Assembly: GCA_036924085.1 (NCBI GenBank)
Contig: JAVGWX010000005.1
Location: 82,737,666 to 82,801,665, forward strand
Length of the DNA: 64,000 nt
From: Ariolimax columbianus
Lineage: Eukaryota; Mollusca; Gastropoda; Stylommatophora; Arionidae
Direction of reading: 5' to 3'
Part shown: piece by piece, positions 41,815 through 52,064 of the stretch
How the letters are laid out: each line of letters starts with the position of its first letter
Position numbering within the stretch: position 1 is the first letter of the stretch
Translations under genes and position numbers: made by a program
The notes under the pieces: generated by a model
Databases searched by the model: none
What the model saw: only the letters and a program-made list of their open reading frames with translations
What the model was told of the DNA's origin: nothing

Positions 41815-42060
41815 CCTAAAAAAGATTGTTAAGTGGCGGGTTGTCGTAGCTTTCCTCACATCCCAAGCGTGCCGATGAAGGCGGACCAAGGTCCTCCAAG
41901 CGGTTATATTATGCTTGGCTTCATCTGCGTGTCGCTCACTTACGGGGATCACGTCGATCCTTGTTAGCCAGGTGGCCATGAAAACAGCCGGTTTCCAGGA
42001 AAGGCTACAAGGACGCCAAGGTGAGAGTCTTGTCCAGTATGTTTTGCCTGAACCTGACTA
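41815..42060 (+). repeat. Family-F copy
   Basis: Has the order ggcgggttgtcgtagctttc, ctcacatccc, gatgaaggcggaccaaggtc, gggatcacgtcgatcc, gttagccaggtgg, gtccagtatgttttgcctga. This is the same order, inverted, as in 60245-60632. Confidence 0.65.
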
Positions 42061-42284
42061 ACATGTCTGATCAGTAAATTTTACATGTTCCTTCCTTGGA
42101 ACAAACGTTTGAATTCGACTCATCGCGTCGTTCATAAACGCCGACCGAAATCATTGGACAGAATAATGTTTTAACTCCCGAAATAATGAATATTCATGAA
42201 TGATCTGGGAGTGCCTGAAGAAGTCTCCGTGAGTCCTTAAGAGGTTTACTGGGGAATCATTAAAGAGATCTTGTACAGTCAGTG

Positions 42285-42725
42285 AATAGGTCTGGTGGAG
42301 GCATTAACGAGCTCTTGTGGAGGCATTGAAGAGCTCTTGTGGTGGCATTGAAGAGCTCTTGTGGAGGCATTAAAGAGCTCTTGTAGAGGCATTGAAGAGC
42401 TCTTGTGGAGGCATTGAAGAGCTCTTGTGGAGGCATCGAAGAACTCTTGTGGGGAGGAGGCATTGAAGAGCTCATGTAGAGGCATTGAAGGGCTCTTGTG
42501 GAGGCATCGAAGAACTCTTGTGGAGGCATTGAAGAGCTCTTGTGGAGGCATCGAAGAGCTCTTATGGAGGGAGGCATCGAAGAACTCTTGTGGAAGCATC
42601 GAAGAGCTCTTGTGGAGGGAGACATTGAAGAGCTCTTGTGGAATCATTAAAGAGCTCTTGTGGAGGCATTGAAGAACTCTGGTGGAGGCATTGAAGAGCT
42701 CTTGTGGGAGCACTGAAGAGGTATT
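42285..42725. repeat. 22-bp minisatellite
   Basis: About 20 copies of gagctcttgtggaggcattg plus aa, with c/t and insertion variants (two units carry an extra ggga). The starts at 42309, 42331 and 42353 fix the period. Looser relatives continue to about 42880. Confidence 0.93.
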
Positions 42726-43025
42726 GGCGATGTGTTAGCCACTTAAGACCTCTTGGGGAGTCGCTGAAGAAGTCTCAAGGATCCCATGGAGAGATTCTGA
42801 GCAGTTCCTCGAGAGCTACCTTTAACCTTTAGGGAGTTCCTGAAAAGGTCTCAAGATACACTTGGATAGGTCTCTAGACGCCATCTGACCCCGAGGTGGA
42901 TACATATAAGAACACTCATCAAACGCATAGCTCACCTAATGGTAAAAATAACAATTAAAAGCAGCACCTCCAGATAACTGGTGCGTGGTATATCGTCCCT
43001 TCTCAGATTACTGACACTCGATCAG

Positions 43026-43560
43026 TGCAACAAGAATTCCAATAATGAAAAAGTGCCGCTAGCTAGTTCACAAAAACCAGAAAACTAAATACACCGCACT
43101 AACCCACAGATAACCTTTCTGCCTTATATTATTCTTGCACGTATTACAGACAGGCTTTATATGCTATAAGAATTCCAATACTGGCTTTGCATGCAACAAG
43201 AATTCCAATATTTAAAAAGTGCAGCGAACTAGTTTATAAATATTTATACAAGCTACAGGAAAACTAAATTCAGCACACTAAACCACAGATAATCAAAGTG
43301 CTTTATATTTTTCTTTCACGTAGACCTTTTACGGGCATGCTTTATATCAACAAACATTCCAATATTTAACAAATGGAGCTAACAAGTTTATACATATTTA
43401 TACAAGCTACTAGAAAAACTAAATACGCCACACTAATCCAGATAACCGAAATGGCTTATATTCTTCTTGTACGTGTAACAGACAAGCTTTATATGCAACA
43501 AGAATGTTAATATTTAACAAGTGGAGCGAATCTTAAATATTTCTACAATTCCACAAAGAA
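43026..43560. repeat. ~150-bp diverged satellite-like repeat
   Basis: Three to four copies of an AT-rich unit with the blocks aacaagaattccaatattta, tttatacaagctac, actaaat(a/t)c(a/g)ccacac, gcttatattcttctt and tgcacgt, at spacings of roughly 148-165 bp. Divergence of about 15-25% by eye marks it as older than the other arrays. Confidence 0.75.
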
Positions 43561-43789
43561 GTAAGCCTGCACGAAGACCTTTAAAAATATATGTCAACCC
43601 ACGATACAGATCAGTTATGTGAGTCTCACAATTGGTAGAAGCGAAATAACTGAAAGTGTCGACATTCCCAACCGGTTATTTATATCTATGCACTGAAACT
43701 TTCAATACGCGGGAAAACGTACCAGGAAATCCTGATCAATTTTCTATCTAGGTTGGTTAGTTTTCTGTACTGTTGGGTTGTTGATGCTG

Positions 43790-44095
43790 TTGTTATTCCT
43801 AGCCCTTAGTGGTGTATTTGTGTAACTCCTGACAATGTTTCTTTGGTTGTTGGTTATAGTGGCTTTTATTATATTCAGATGCGTACTAAAACAAGTGGAT
43901 CTGGGTCCTCCTGGTTGTAGTGCAATGCGAAGCTTCTCAGCTGATTCACCACTATGGAGATCACAGTGTCGATTCTAACCTCGATGACCAGGCTGCTGTA
44001 GCACAGTCCTGCTTCTAGGAGCGTGACAAGGACCTGAGGCCAAGTCTTGGTCAGTATGATTCCCCTGACCCTGATGTAAGTTTTTGTTCCCTGCT
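43790..44095 (+). repeat. Family-F copy (left of convergent pair)
   Basis: Carries tgttgatgctgttgttattc, gacaatgtttctttggttg, ggatctgggtcctcctggtt, gttgtagtgcaatgcg, gatcacagtgtcgattc, ggctgctgtagcac and ttggtcagtatgattcccct. A second copy lies inverted at 44370-44640. Confidence 0.7.
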
Positions 44096-44369
44096 GTGGT
44101 TATCGAAGTGATATAAAGTTAGTGGCGGCCCTGGAAACCATGCAGCAAAGCTAAGAGATTATGGATCAAAGAGAGAAGGTAAACCCGGTCCCACAAATGC
44201 CGTGCTGACATTGGATATTGCAGTAACAGTATAAACTACGAAACGTCACAAACGTTCTTTTCAGCTGGAGAAGACGATATAAAGAAAGCTACATGCAAGC
44301 CACTATTTGAATGTCGAATACAAATGCATTTCTTTAACTATTGAGTCGGAGATAAAGAATAAAGTACCG

Positions 44370-44640
44370 CCGGGGCCATGTGAAACATACTGATTAGGAT
44401 CTCCACTCTATGTCTCCGCTGGTCTCCCTGGAAACAGGATGTGTCACAGCGGTCTGGCCAAAGTGGATATACATCGTAATCCCCATAGTGGTGAGCTTAC
44501 TGAGAACCCTCTCATTGCAATACAGTCAGGACGACACTGGTCTACATTCTCAAGTATGTCTCGGGATGTAAGACGAACCACTATAACCTGCTTCCAAAGA
44601 AACGTCAAGAGTTAGCTCAGTTCGGTGCCAGTAGCTTTGA
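44370..44640 (-). repeat. Family-F copy (right of convergent pair)
   Basis: Inverted family F: ccatgtgaaacatactgatt, gtcacagcggtctggcc, tccccatagtggtgagctta, ctctcattgcaatacagtc, gtctcgggatgtaagacg, aacgtcaagagttagctcag. Confidence 0.7.
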
Positions 44641-44644
44641 ACAA

Positions 44645-45425
44645 CAAAAGTTATTCTATCGGATTCGAATACGTACAGTAAGTGAACGATTGCTAGGAAA
44701 TGTTGAAATCAATACATCGAAGCATCTCAATATTTATATTAACTTTAAAGTAATCAACAGAAACATATGCCATTTAGAAAGTTTACATATCTACAAAGAT
44801 TGGACACATATCTTTAAACTATCGCATTTCATAAACTTGAACAGTCATTATACAGTATAGCAAAACAACAAGGCACTATTTAAACCAATACAACAGTCAC
44901 AATGCTAGGAATATCACAGACAATGATATTTACATGTATGGTTGTAACCGACTGGTTGCCTATCATATTTCTAGTCCGTTGATGCAACCCGCAACACGAT
45001 AAAGTAATCATATCAAGGTGCTGTGTGTAGTTAGTTCCGAATTGAACCTCCACACCTGACCCTCAGGAATTGATACTGAAAAGTATCCAACTTTGTGGGT
45101 ATAAAATGATCTAGCAGCTCCTTGGCCCATTACTACTTGATTAAAGTACGATACGACAAAACACGAATTGATCATTGAATGCAGTATTCAGTGTTGAATC
45201 GAATAGGGATTGAATATTCGGTACATCCCTAATGTTGTTAGCTGACTATTGTTTGGTGAACTAAACGTCTTGATATGACCAAATAAACTGTGTCCATGGT
45301 TGCAAAGGTTAGCTTAGACCGTAGCAATAAGCAATAACATGAAACTAAATGCACATGTGTTATCAACAAAGGCGGAAGCTCTTAAGTACGTACAGCATGT
45401 GGTGATAACACACATGCCACATTCA
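44645..45425. other. Non-coding stretch, nothing recognised
   Basis: AT-rich, no exon or repeat family recognised. At 45432 the sequence cagtggtccccaacctt resembles a hAT left end, but no matching right end was found. Confidence 0.4.
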
Positions 45426-45539
45426 ACTAGGTCAGTGGTCCCCAACCTTGTACAGGTTGTCGACCCCTACACGGGTGCATGTGCGTCTTAATTTGTGGTA
45501 CATATTGCATCTGATTTATGTGTTCTATGTTGACAAATT

Positions 45540-47265
45540 TAATAGCAGCTGGTGGTCTTATTGCAGGGACATATATGTGTATGACAAGAACAAGAATAGT
45601 AACTCTGCCCCACCGAGAGCATGTCGTAAGAGACGACTAACTGTGTGACATGACATAATACTGGCCATGGTTAGGTGGTTTGTCTAGAGCAGCATAGATG
45701 GCGCCTAACAGGCTGCAGGTCTTCTTCTTCTTCTTCATCATCGTACGCAGTCAGACATCAACATTTATTTTTTCGAAAAAAGCAGCGGTCATCCTGAGGC
45801 TGTCGACACTGCCATAGAGCTTGTCTAGTGTTGCCACTGGTGACGGCCACATCTGCTTTCTCTGGTCCTCGTATGTCGCAGCATATGTTCGGCGGTCATT
45901 TTTCCGGTGCTGCATGTACATTCGTCAGTGGCACCTATCTTCCATTTATTGAATAGGTGGTACCTCAGTCTATTGTGGCCAGTGCGAAGTCTGAAGACCA
46001 CGACCTGCTCTCTTCTGTTCAACTGGTAATAGGCATCGTTTTTGGTGTAGCCAGTATGTTCGGTTTCCCATTTGGTCATATATCTAGCTCTAATAAGCCT
46101 TTTTGACTCTTCGTATGTCACACTAGCAGTCTGTCTGCCTCCTTGTTGCCTCGGATATTACAGTGGGATGGAACCCATTGTACCACTACTCTTTTTGGTG
46201 CGGACTGCTGGCATAGTTGACACAGTACTGCTCTTCAATCATTAAGTTCAGTATTTTTCTGGCTTTTTAGTGCTGTGACTACGGCCAGGGCATCTGTAAG
46301 CAGGACTATATGGCTTTCATTACTCTTGCCTGTCAGCATTTCTTCTACTGCAGCCCTCAGTGCCTCAGCTTCTGCTCTGAAATTGCTTGTGTATTTTCCA
46401 GTTGCCACTGACAGTGTTACTTTTCTACCATTTGGTAGGCACAGGAATACGCCTGCCCCTCCGTTCTGTGTTGCGTTTGTTACAGAACCGTCGGTGTATG
46501 CATGGGTCCAGTCTATGCTTGGGTAGTTTTTCGTTATGTACCTCATGGATGTATCTCTTCTTTCTTTTTCAGTCTGCCTGTTTTTGTTTCCAATACCTGG
46601 TATGTTTTCTACCACCTCTGGAAATATATGCTGCCTCCAGGTAGGTTTTCGTACAGTAGGGATGGGCTTTGGTATTGTTAATGCGTTCATAGGGGCTTCG
46701 CTCATCTTTGCTTTGGCTATTTCTGCAAAGTTTCTCCGCTTTAGTTTAAAATTGTTTAGTCTCTGGTGCATTGGATGGTCAGTCAGTCTTCTGAGTTTCT
46801 CTGCTTGCTGCTGGGCTCTGCAGTCTCTTCTGTCGGTCATGGATTGCAGTTTTGTAATCTTTTCAAGTTCTACAATTGGCGTTGACTTCCTGCCTCCTGT
46901 TATAACTCTCATGGCTTGGTTTTGGAATTTGCTAATTTTATCGAAGTTTGCCTTTGCTGCTGTTGTCCATGCCGCAATGCCATACTCGAGAACTGGTCTC
47001 ACTCGTCCAGTGTACAGTTTCTTTAGTATACTGCCTGCAGGTCTACTTTGCTCTAGTGTTTGAGTCCATTTTGATGGATTTGCACACCGGTTATCCACCC
47101 TCCGTAAGCGCTTGTCCCAAATCAGCGGAGTTTTAAGCTACTCGAGCCTAGCCCGCTAAGCAGCAGGAAACCGTTCTCCCGGCTACATCCAGCTGATACC
47201 AGAGTTGGGACCTGCACAGGGGCATATGCCCCCTTAGAAGTACAGGCGACTAAAAAGATATGAAA
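45540..47265 (+). repeat. Family-H copy, split by LINE-I1
   Basis: 45540-45720 and 47134-47265 match successive parts of the family-H copy at 17050-17410 (gcgcctaacaggctgcaggt on the left; ctcgagcctagcccgctaag on the right). About 90 bp of family H is missing at the insertion point, so the LINE insertion was accompanied by a deletion or this family-H version differed. Confidence 0.6.
45721..47133 (-). mobile_element. LINE-I1, longest copy (1.4 kb)
   Basis: Minus-strand I-group LINE with its GAA tail at 45721-45738. The main frame (47098-46235, 287 codons) has the thumb region (LYTGRVRPVLEYGIAAW), a linker, and RNase H with AYTDGSV (first Asp), NFRAEAEALRAAV (Glu) and LTDALAVVTAL (second Asp). 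After an indel, the 46121-45825 frame gives INRR-type YQLNRREQVVVFRLRTGHNR and a C-terminal segment whose Cys/His motif (CTCSTGKMTAEHM) is cut short. The RT palm is missing, so the copy is 5'-truncated and dead, but it is the best-preserved RNase H domain in the window. Confidence 0.88.
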
Positions 47266-47347
47266 ACAGTTTTCAAATATTAGGGAGGATGCGTGACCTA
47301 GGAGTGACATAGGGGTGAAGCGTCCGTTTCACAATCCCAACGCACTC

Positions 47348-47990
47348 TTCTTCTTCTTCTTCTTCGTACGCAGTCAGACATCAACCTTAATTTTTTTCGA
47401 AAAAAGCAGCGGTCATCCTGAGGCTGTCGACACTGCCATAGAGCTTGTCTAGTGTTGCCACTGGTGATGGCCGCATCTGCTCTCTCTGGTCCTCGTATGT
47501 CGGGCAGTTTTGCAGCAGATGCTCAGCGGTCATTTTATCGGTACCACACGGGCATTCGTCAGTGCCACCTATCTTCAATTTGTTGAATAGGTGGTACCTT
47601 AGTCTATTGTGGCCAGTGCGAAGTCTGAAGACCACGACCTGCTCTCTTCTGTTCAACTGGTAATATGCATCGTTTTTGGTGTAGCCAGTATGTTCGGTTT
47701 CCCATTTGGTCATGTATCTAGCTCTAATAAGCCGTTTTGACTCTTCGTATGTCATACTAGTATCCGGTTGTGGTAGTCTTGCACCTTCTTTTGCCAGTCT
47801 GTCTGCCTCCTCGTTGTCTTGGATGTTGCAGTGGGATGGAACCCACTGTACCACTACCCTTTTTGGTGCGAACTGCTGGCATAGTTGACAGAGTGCTGCT
47901 CTTAAATGATTAAGTTCAGTGTTTTTCTTGCTTGTTAGTGCTGTAACTACGGCCAAAGCATCTGTAAGCAGGACTATATGGCTTTTATTA
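47348..47990 (-). mobile_element. LINE-I1 3' fragment in SINE-C
   Basis: A 643-bp 5'-truncated minus-strand insertion with a perfect 11-bp duplication, ccaacgcactc, at 47337-47347 and 47991-48001. One open frame runs the whole length: HIVLLTDALAVVTALTSKKN (RNase H), VVVQWVPSHCNIQDNEEADR, FRLRTGHNRLRYHLFNKLK and CPCGTDKMTAEHLLQNCP. It ends in a GAA repeat. The unbroken frame makes it one of the youngest LINE copies. Confidence 0.93.
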
Positions 47991-48132
47991 CCAACGCACT
48001 CAATTCGAATCACGCTCGTGTCCAGTTTGGCAGACATGGAATTTTATTCGCTCCTCCACGTACGGGAAGTAATGGCAACCTACCGTGCTACACACTTGCC
48101 AAGAAACTTATAACAGTCAAATAGGTTGGCGG

Positions 48133-48488
48133 GATCAAGATGCTGAGCAGCGCATGAGCTGCAGGGGTCAGCGACCCATAGCTGACTGCTAGCGTCAGGG
48201 CCAGCGAACCATAGCTGCGAAGACCCTTCTATACCTCCACGCGGTGATACTGGATAACAGGCTGCAGTAGGGCAGACTGGCTAAAGAGAAGGGATCGAAG
48301 AGGGAATGCTAACCTGGTACTCAAAAAATGCTTGCTGAAGTCGGATGTGTTGGACCGAAAGGTGTAAATATCGCAGCCAAGATGTAAACTACGACACAAC
48401 GCATTCCGTTCTCTGGACTACATTCTGCTACTTACCCTTTCATGGTTTGGTAGCGGGAGATTGAGAACGAACGAGGAAGAAGAAAAAG
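48133..48488 (+). mobile_element. SINE-B, full-length reference copy
   Basis: A 356-bp element with a perfect 14-bp duplication, aaataggttggcgg, at 48119-48132 and 48489-48502. Order: gatcaagatgctgagcagcg, acctccacgcggtgatac, gcagactggctaaagag, gggatcgaagagggaatgc, core tgctgaagtcggatgtgttg then gaccgaaaggtgtaaatatc, ggtagcgggagattgagaac and tail gaggaagaagaaaaag. No tRNA A/B boxes, 7SL or 5S-like promoter was recognised in the head, so its origin is open. Confidence 0.92.
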
Positions 48489-48609
48489 AAATAGGTTGGC
48501 GGTTCTAAGAAGTGACGTTCTGCAAAGGGCATACTACTTACTTCCTATTATTCTTACATCAATGGTTTATATTCGAGGACGATGCTCGACAACACAATCA
48601 TATGACCGT

Positions 48610-48835
48610 GTTTGTCATTGTCTGTGACAGTTTTTTTATTTCAAGATTAACACGCCCAAAACTGAAGCTATGTGGACTAGTAGGTCTCTGGGTCCAATCA
48701 GTAATGGTGTCAACCATGTCACAAGCAGGTCCATGAGTTCCACTACCTGGGTAGTATTTTTACAGTTGATGGGAGGTTTGACGGAGAAATGAAACTAGAT
48801 ATTGTTGACCTCTGCTGTGATCTATTAAATTGTCA
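48610..48835 (+). pseudogene. LINE RT thumb fragment, frameshifted
   Basis: One frame gives INTPKTEAMWTSRS and the next gives VHEFHYLGSIFTVDGRFDGE. K-T-E-x-M followed by (F/Y)-x-Y-L-G-S-x-x-T-x-D-G-R-x-D-x-E is the conserved segment after the RT palm in L1/RTE-type LINEs. The rest of the element is absent. Confidence 0.7.
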
Positions 48836-48899
48836 TAATTGCTTAACGCCTGAACATTAACATGAATGCAAAGCAACAACTGGTGACCAGTAAATGTAC

Positions 48900-49465
48900 T
48901 GATATAATGAGTGGTCTTGAGGTAAGATGTCGGCCTAGGGTGCTGGAGATGGCGGGTTTAAATCACGGTGGAGACCTGGACTTTTTTCTCGTGCACTTTT
49001 TGGAGTTTCCTCAGATCTATAAGTAGTAGAGATCGAACGCCCGTCGTCACTGTCGCGCAATGTAAAAATCATTCGGCAGTTGGAAATCGAAAAGAGAAGG
49101 CTTAATGGCCGCTACCCGGGCAAAATGCTAAATTATGTTAAAATCTAGCCAATCTATTACGGGATTCTCGCAGGTGCTACGGAGCTCGTGCATCGTGCTG
49201 CGATTCTTAAAACATATACAAGGAGAACAGAGCACATGAGTTAAGCCGTGTGCAATGACATTGATTCTTCGACTAAACTAAACTAAACTCAACATGTGAT
49301 CCAACCTGTTTGATACCAGTGTTAGACGTGGTTCATATCCACGGCTCAGGAGCGGACGATTTTTACAAATGAAAGTAAATATCATTGGTGATACCAGGAG
49401 AGAGATAGGATGAGAGATATGAACATTAGAAATATGGAGGGAACTATCTCTTCTACTGACTACAT
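48900..49465. other. Non-coding stretch, tRNA-like hints only
   Basis: 48915-48975 (gtggtcttgaggtaagatgt... ggcgggtttaaatcacgg) looks like a tRNA-derived head with a box B-like sequence. No full family could be matched within the window. The remainder is unrecognised. Confidence 0.35.
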
Positions 49466-49469
49466 TCCT

Positions 49470-50030
49470 GAGCAGAAGATGGATGGTCCTGTCATATCAC
49501 GCGGATGCTACCACATCAACACCCACTCCACGCATACATAATAGGTTCTGGATTCAGGGCTCGAGGCAGGCTCCGAGCAGAAGATGGATGGTCATGTCAT
49601 ATCACGCGGATGCTACCACATCAACACCCACTCCACGCATACATAATAGGTTCTGGATTCAGGGCTCGAGGCAGGCTCCGAGTGGAAGATGGATGGTCCT
49701 GTCATATCACGCGGATGCTACCACTAAAAAAACACCCACTCCACGCATACATAAAAGGTTCTGGATTCAGGGCTCGAGGCAGGCCCCGAGTGGAAGATGG
49801 ATGGTCCTGTCATATCACGCGGATGCTACCACATCAACACCAACTCCACGCATACAACTCAATAGGTACTGGATTCAGGGCTCGAGGCAGGCCCCGAGTG
49901 AAGATGGATGGTCCTGTCATATCACGCGGATGCTACCACATCAACACCAACTCCACGCATACAGCTCAATAGGTACTGGATTCAGGGCTCAAGGCAGGCC
50001 CCGAGTGAAGATGGATAGATGGTATTATAT
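49470..50030. repeat. 105-bp minisatellite, 5 copies
   Basis: Five copies of a 105-bp unit with gaagatggatggtcctgtca, tatcacgcggatgctaccac, ccactccacgcatac and ggattcagggctcgaggcag. The starts at 49470 and 49575 fix the period. Because 105 is divisible by 3, a 195-codon frame spans it; small indels already break the phase between copies 4 and 5. Confidence 0.93.
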
Positions 50031-50034
50031 GATC

Positions 50035-50660
50035 CTGCACCGGCACGGGCTTCCGGTGGCAGACGCTTGACACTTGGCCTAGGACACGCAATGCAAGTCT
50101 TTATTCCCCCCCCCCCCCCCCCTTCACGCCCAAAACGTAACTTCGTGCCACAACTGACCTGACAACTAAACGGAAGTGACCTATTCTTGGCAAGAAACAG
50201 GATAACTCTGGTACACCAGGTATGTCCGCTATGTCCAGACGTTACATGAACCTGAAAAGGGAGCAAACTAATATAACTGTAACATACTAAGCGTGCGACT
50301 AAGGGGCATTAGACATGAGACCGGATACCCCACCCTGTATAAGCTATAAGACAGATGAAAAACGAAAGAAAGACATCTACAGACTTTGGTAGAAGCTTAG
50401 AGACTAAAACAAGCCAGAATAAAGAGGGATGGGCATTGGGCCGGATATCCCATTCTAAAGAAAGTATAAGCCACTTAAAAACTAATTGAAAACCTTTGCC
50501 CCTCGTAGTGGATGATAAGTGACTATATCAAGTCAGACGAAAGAAGGTTGGGCATGGCTATCCCATCTTGAAGAAACTGTAATCAACATGAAAAACAGAA
50601 AAGAAGACGTCTACACTTCATGGCAGAAGGTTCTACACCTGATGTTTCTGACAAGCGACT
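50035..50660. other. Poly-C tract and ~110-bp imperfect repeats
   Basis: A 17-C run lies at 50107-50123. At 50310-50620, three diverged copies of a roughly 110-bp unit can be seen (gggcattagacatgagaccggataccccac; gggcattgggccggatatcccatt; ggcatggctatcccatc), each followed by gataagtgact or gaagcttagagact-like words and caagtcaga/caagccaga. No coding sense was found. Confidence 0.5.
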
Positions 50661-50689
50661 AAGTCAACGACTCATCCACAAAGCCAAAT

Positions 50690-50935
50690 AAAATTCACCG
50701 CGGCCTCCATTGTGCCTCCCGCCGCACGACTCGTATTTCTACTGCGTAGATCTTTCAGCGATGACCAACACAACAGCCCCTTCACTATCACACCTGGACA
50801 ACCTCCTTCCGAATCAGCATGGCTGCTGTCATCGCTCGTATAATGCACAAGCTCTGATTCATAATTTTCATTTCGGTCCCTGTGGCTGTTCGCCAATTTG
50901 TTTTAGGTCGACCTCTCATGCAATAATACACAAAG
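50690..50935 (-). pseudogene. LINE C-terminal fragment (GRPKT motif), weak
   Basis: The minus strand reads CMRGRPKTNWRTATGTEMK, which resembles G-R-P-K-x-T-W-R-R-T-x-x-x-E-M near the C-terminus of RTE/L1-type proteins, and then decays. A related fragment lies at 53615-53805. Confidence 0.45.
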
Positions 50936-51173
50936 TGCAGTGATTCTCAATCTTGCCGCTTTCACATACCCCATAACAGCAATGATAATTCGCCGCGACA
51001 CATTAGAGAACTTGTTGCTCAATTTATAAATGCTGCCCTTAAGTTTTTTTTTGGTGGTGGGGGAGGGGGAGTGGGGTTTACATTCATTGCGTGGAGAATC
51101 GTCTACATTTGGTCGCAAAAATTTGCGATGTTGTTTGCATTACTTATCCACTTAATCAAATCAAATGCAATTC

Positions 51174-51526
51174 TTCTTCGTTCGTTCGTTCTCAAACTCC
51201 CGCTACCAAGCCCTGAAAATGGATGTAGTCCGGAATGTAGTCCGGAGAACGGAATGCGTTATCTTGTAGTTTACAGCTCGACTGCGATATTTGCATCTTT
51301 CGGTCAGTCACATCCGACTTCAACAGGCATATTTGGGTACCGGGTTAGCTGTCCCTCTTTTATCCCTTCTCCTTAGCCAGTCTGCTCTGTTGCAGACTGT
51401 TGTACAGGATCACCGCGTGGAAGTGTAGAAGGGTCTTGACAGCATTAGTTCGTTGGCCCTGACGCTAGCAGTCAGCTTTGGGTCGCTGACCGCTGTAGTT
51501 CATGCACAACTCAGCATCTTGATCCC
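51174..51526 (-). mobile_element. SINE-B, full length
   Basis: Inverted SINE-B with a perfect 11-bp duplication, aaatgcaattc, at 51163-51173 and 51527-51537. Short GAA tail, and a small internal duplication (gtagtccgga) near the 3' end. About 10-12% diverged from the copy at 48133 by eye. Confidence 0.92.
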
Positions 51527-51794
51527 AAATGCAATTCAAGAAGGTCTTATCCAACAACATTTTACACACCTACTGATGCATACAGAGGTTGGATGGCTGT
51601 CAGCGGGAGATTGTCTGTGCCGTCTTGTTACACATAGTCTATTATGTCTAAGTGATAAACAGCTTGAAGAAAAATAATTGCTGATAAGTGTGACATAACT
51701 TGTATTTTATCTGTCACATATTTCTGGAAAGTTGAACTTGTTGATCGGCAGTTACAAGGTAAACACTGTAATTCTATATCTTACAAAGAGGATA

Positions 51795-51950
51795 TTGCTT
51801 ATTATCTGGGCCAGCTAACTGGGAAACATCAAATTGCACTAGTCACGAGGACACGTCCACCTTTTAAAGTACACCTCACGATGTAAGAAGAGTCACTGCA
51901 ACTCGTCACAATGAAACGCGGTCAAGAGTTAGTCCAACTCATCACGAGTC
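51795..51950 (-). repeat. Family-F fragment
   Basis: ggccagctaactgggaaaca, tcacgatgtaagaagagtca, gcggtcaagagttagtccaa: a diverged inverted family-F 3' part. Confidence 0.5.
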
Positions 51951-52064
51951 GCTTCGAATAATAACAGTAAACTCACAGACAACAGCACGTGGAGAGCAGC
52001 TTTTTTAATCTGAGTACTTGGTCCAAGAAAGGTTGCTAACATCTTATCGACAACAGAGCAATCT

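Larger units (their letters stand above)
47300..48560 (+). mobile_element. SINE-C copy split by two insertions
   Basis: 47300-47347, 47991-48132 and 48489-48560 are consecutive parts of SINE-C as seen intact at 21175-21410: cataggggtgaagcgtccgt, then gaatcacgctcgtgtcc and cagacatggaatttt, then gtgacgttctgcaaaggg. A LINE-I1 fragment and a SINE-B, each with its own duplication, interrupt it. Confidence 0.82.

Noticed and set aside
46536..47063. 175-codon plus-strand frame with hydrophobic stretches
   Set aside because: Antisense shadow of the LINE-I1 thumb and RNase H linker, whose minus-strand frame matches a known family.
49483..50070. 195-codon frame over the 105-bp array
   Set aside because: Open only because 105 is a multiple of 3; an indel already disrupts phase, and no flanking exon signals are seen.
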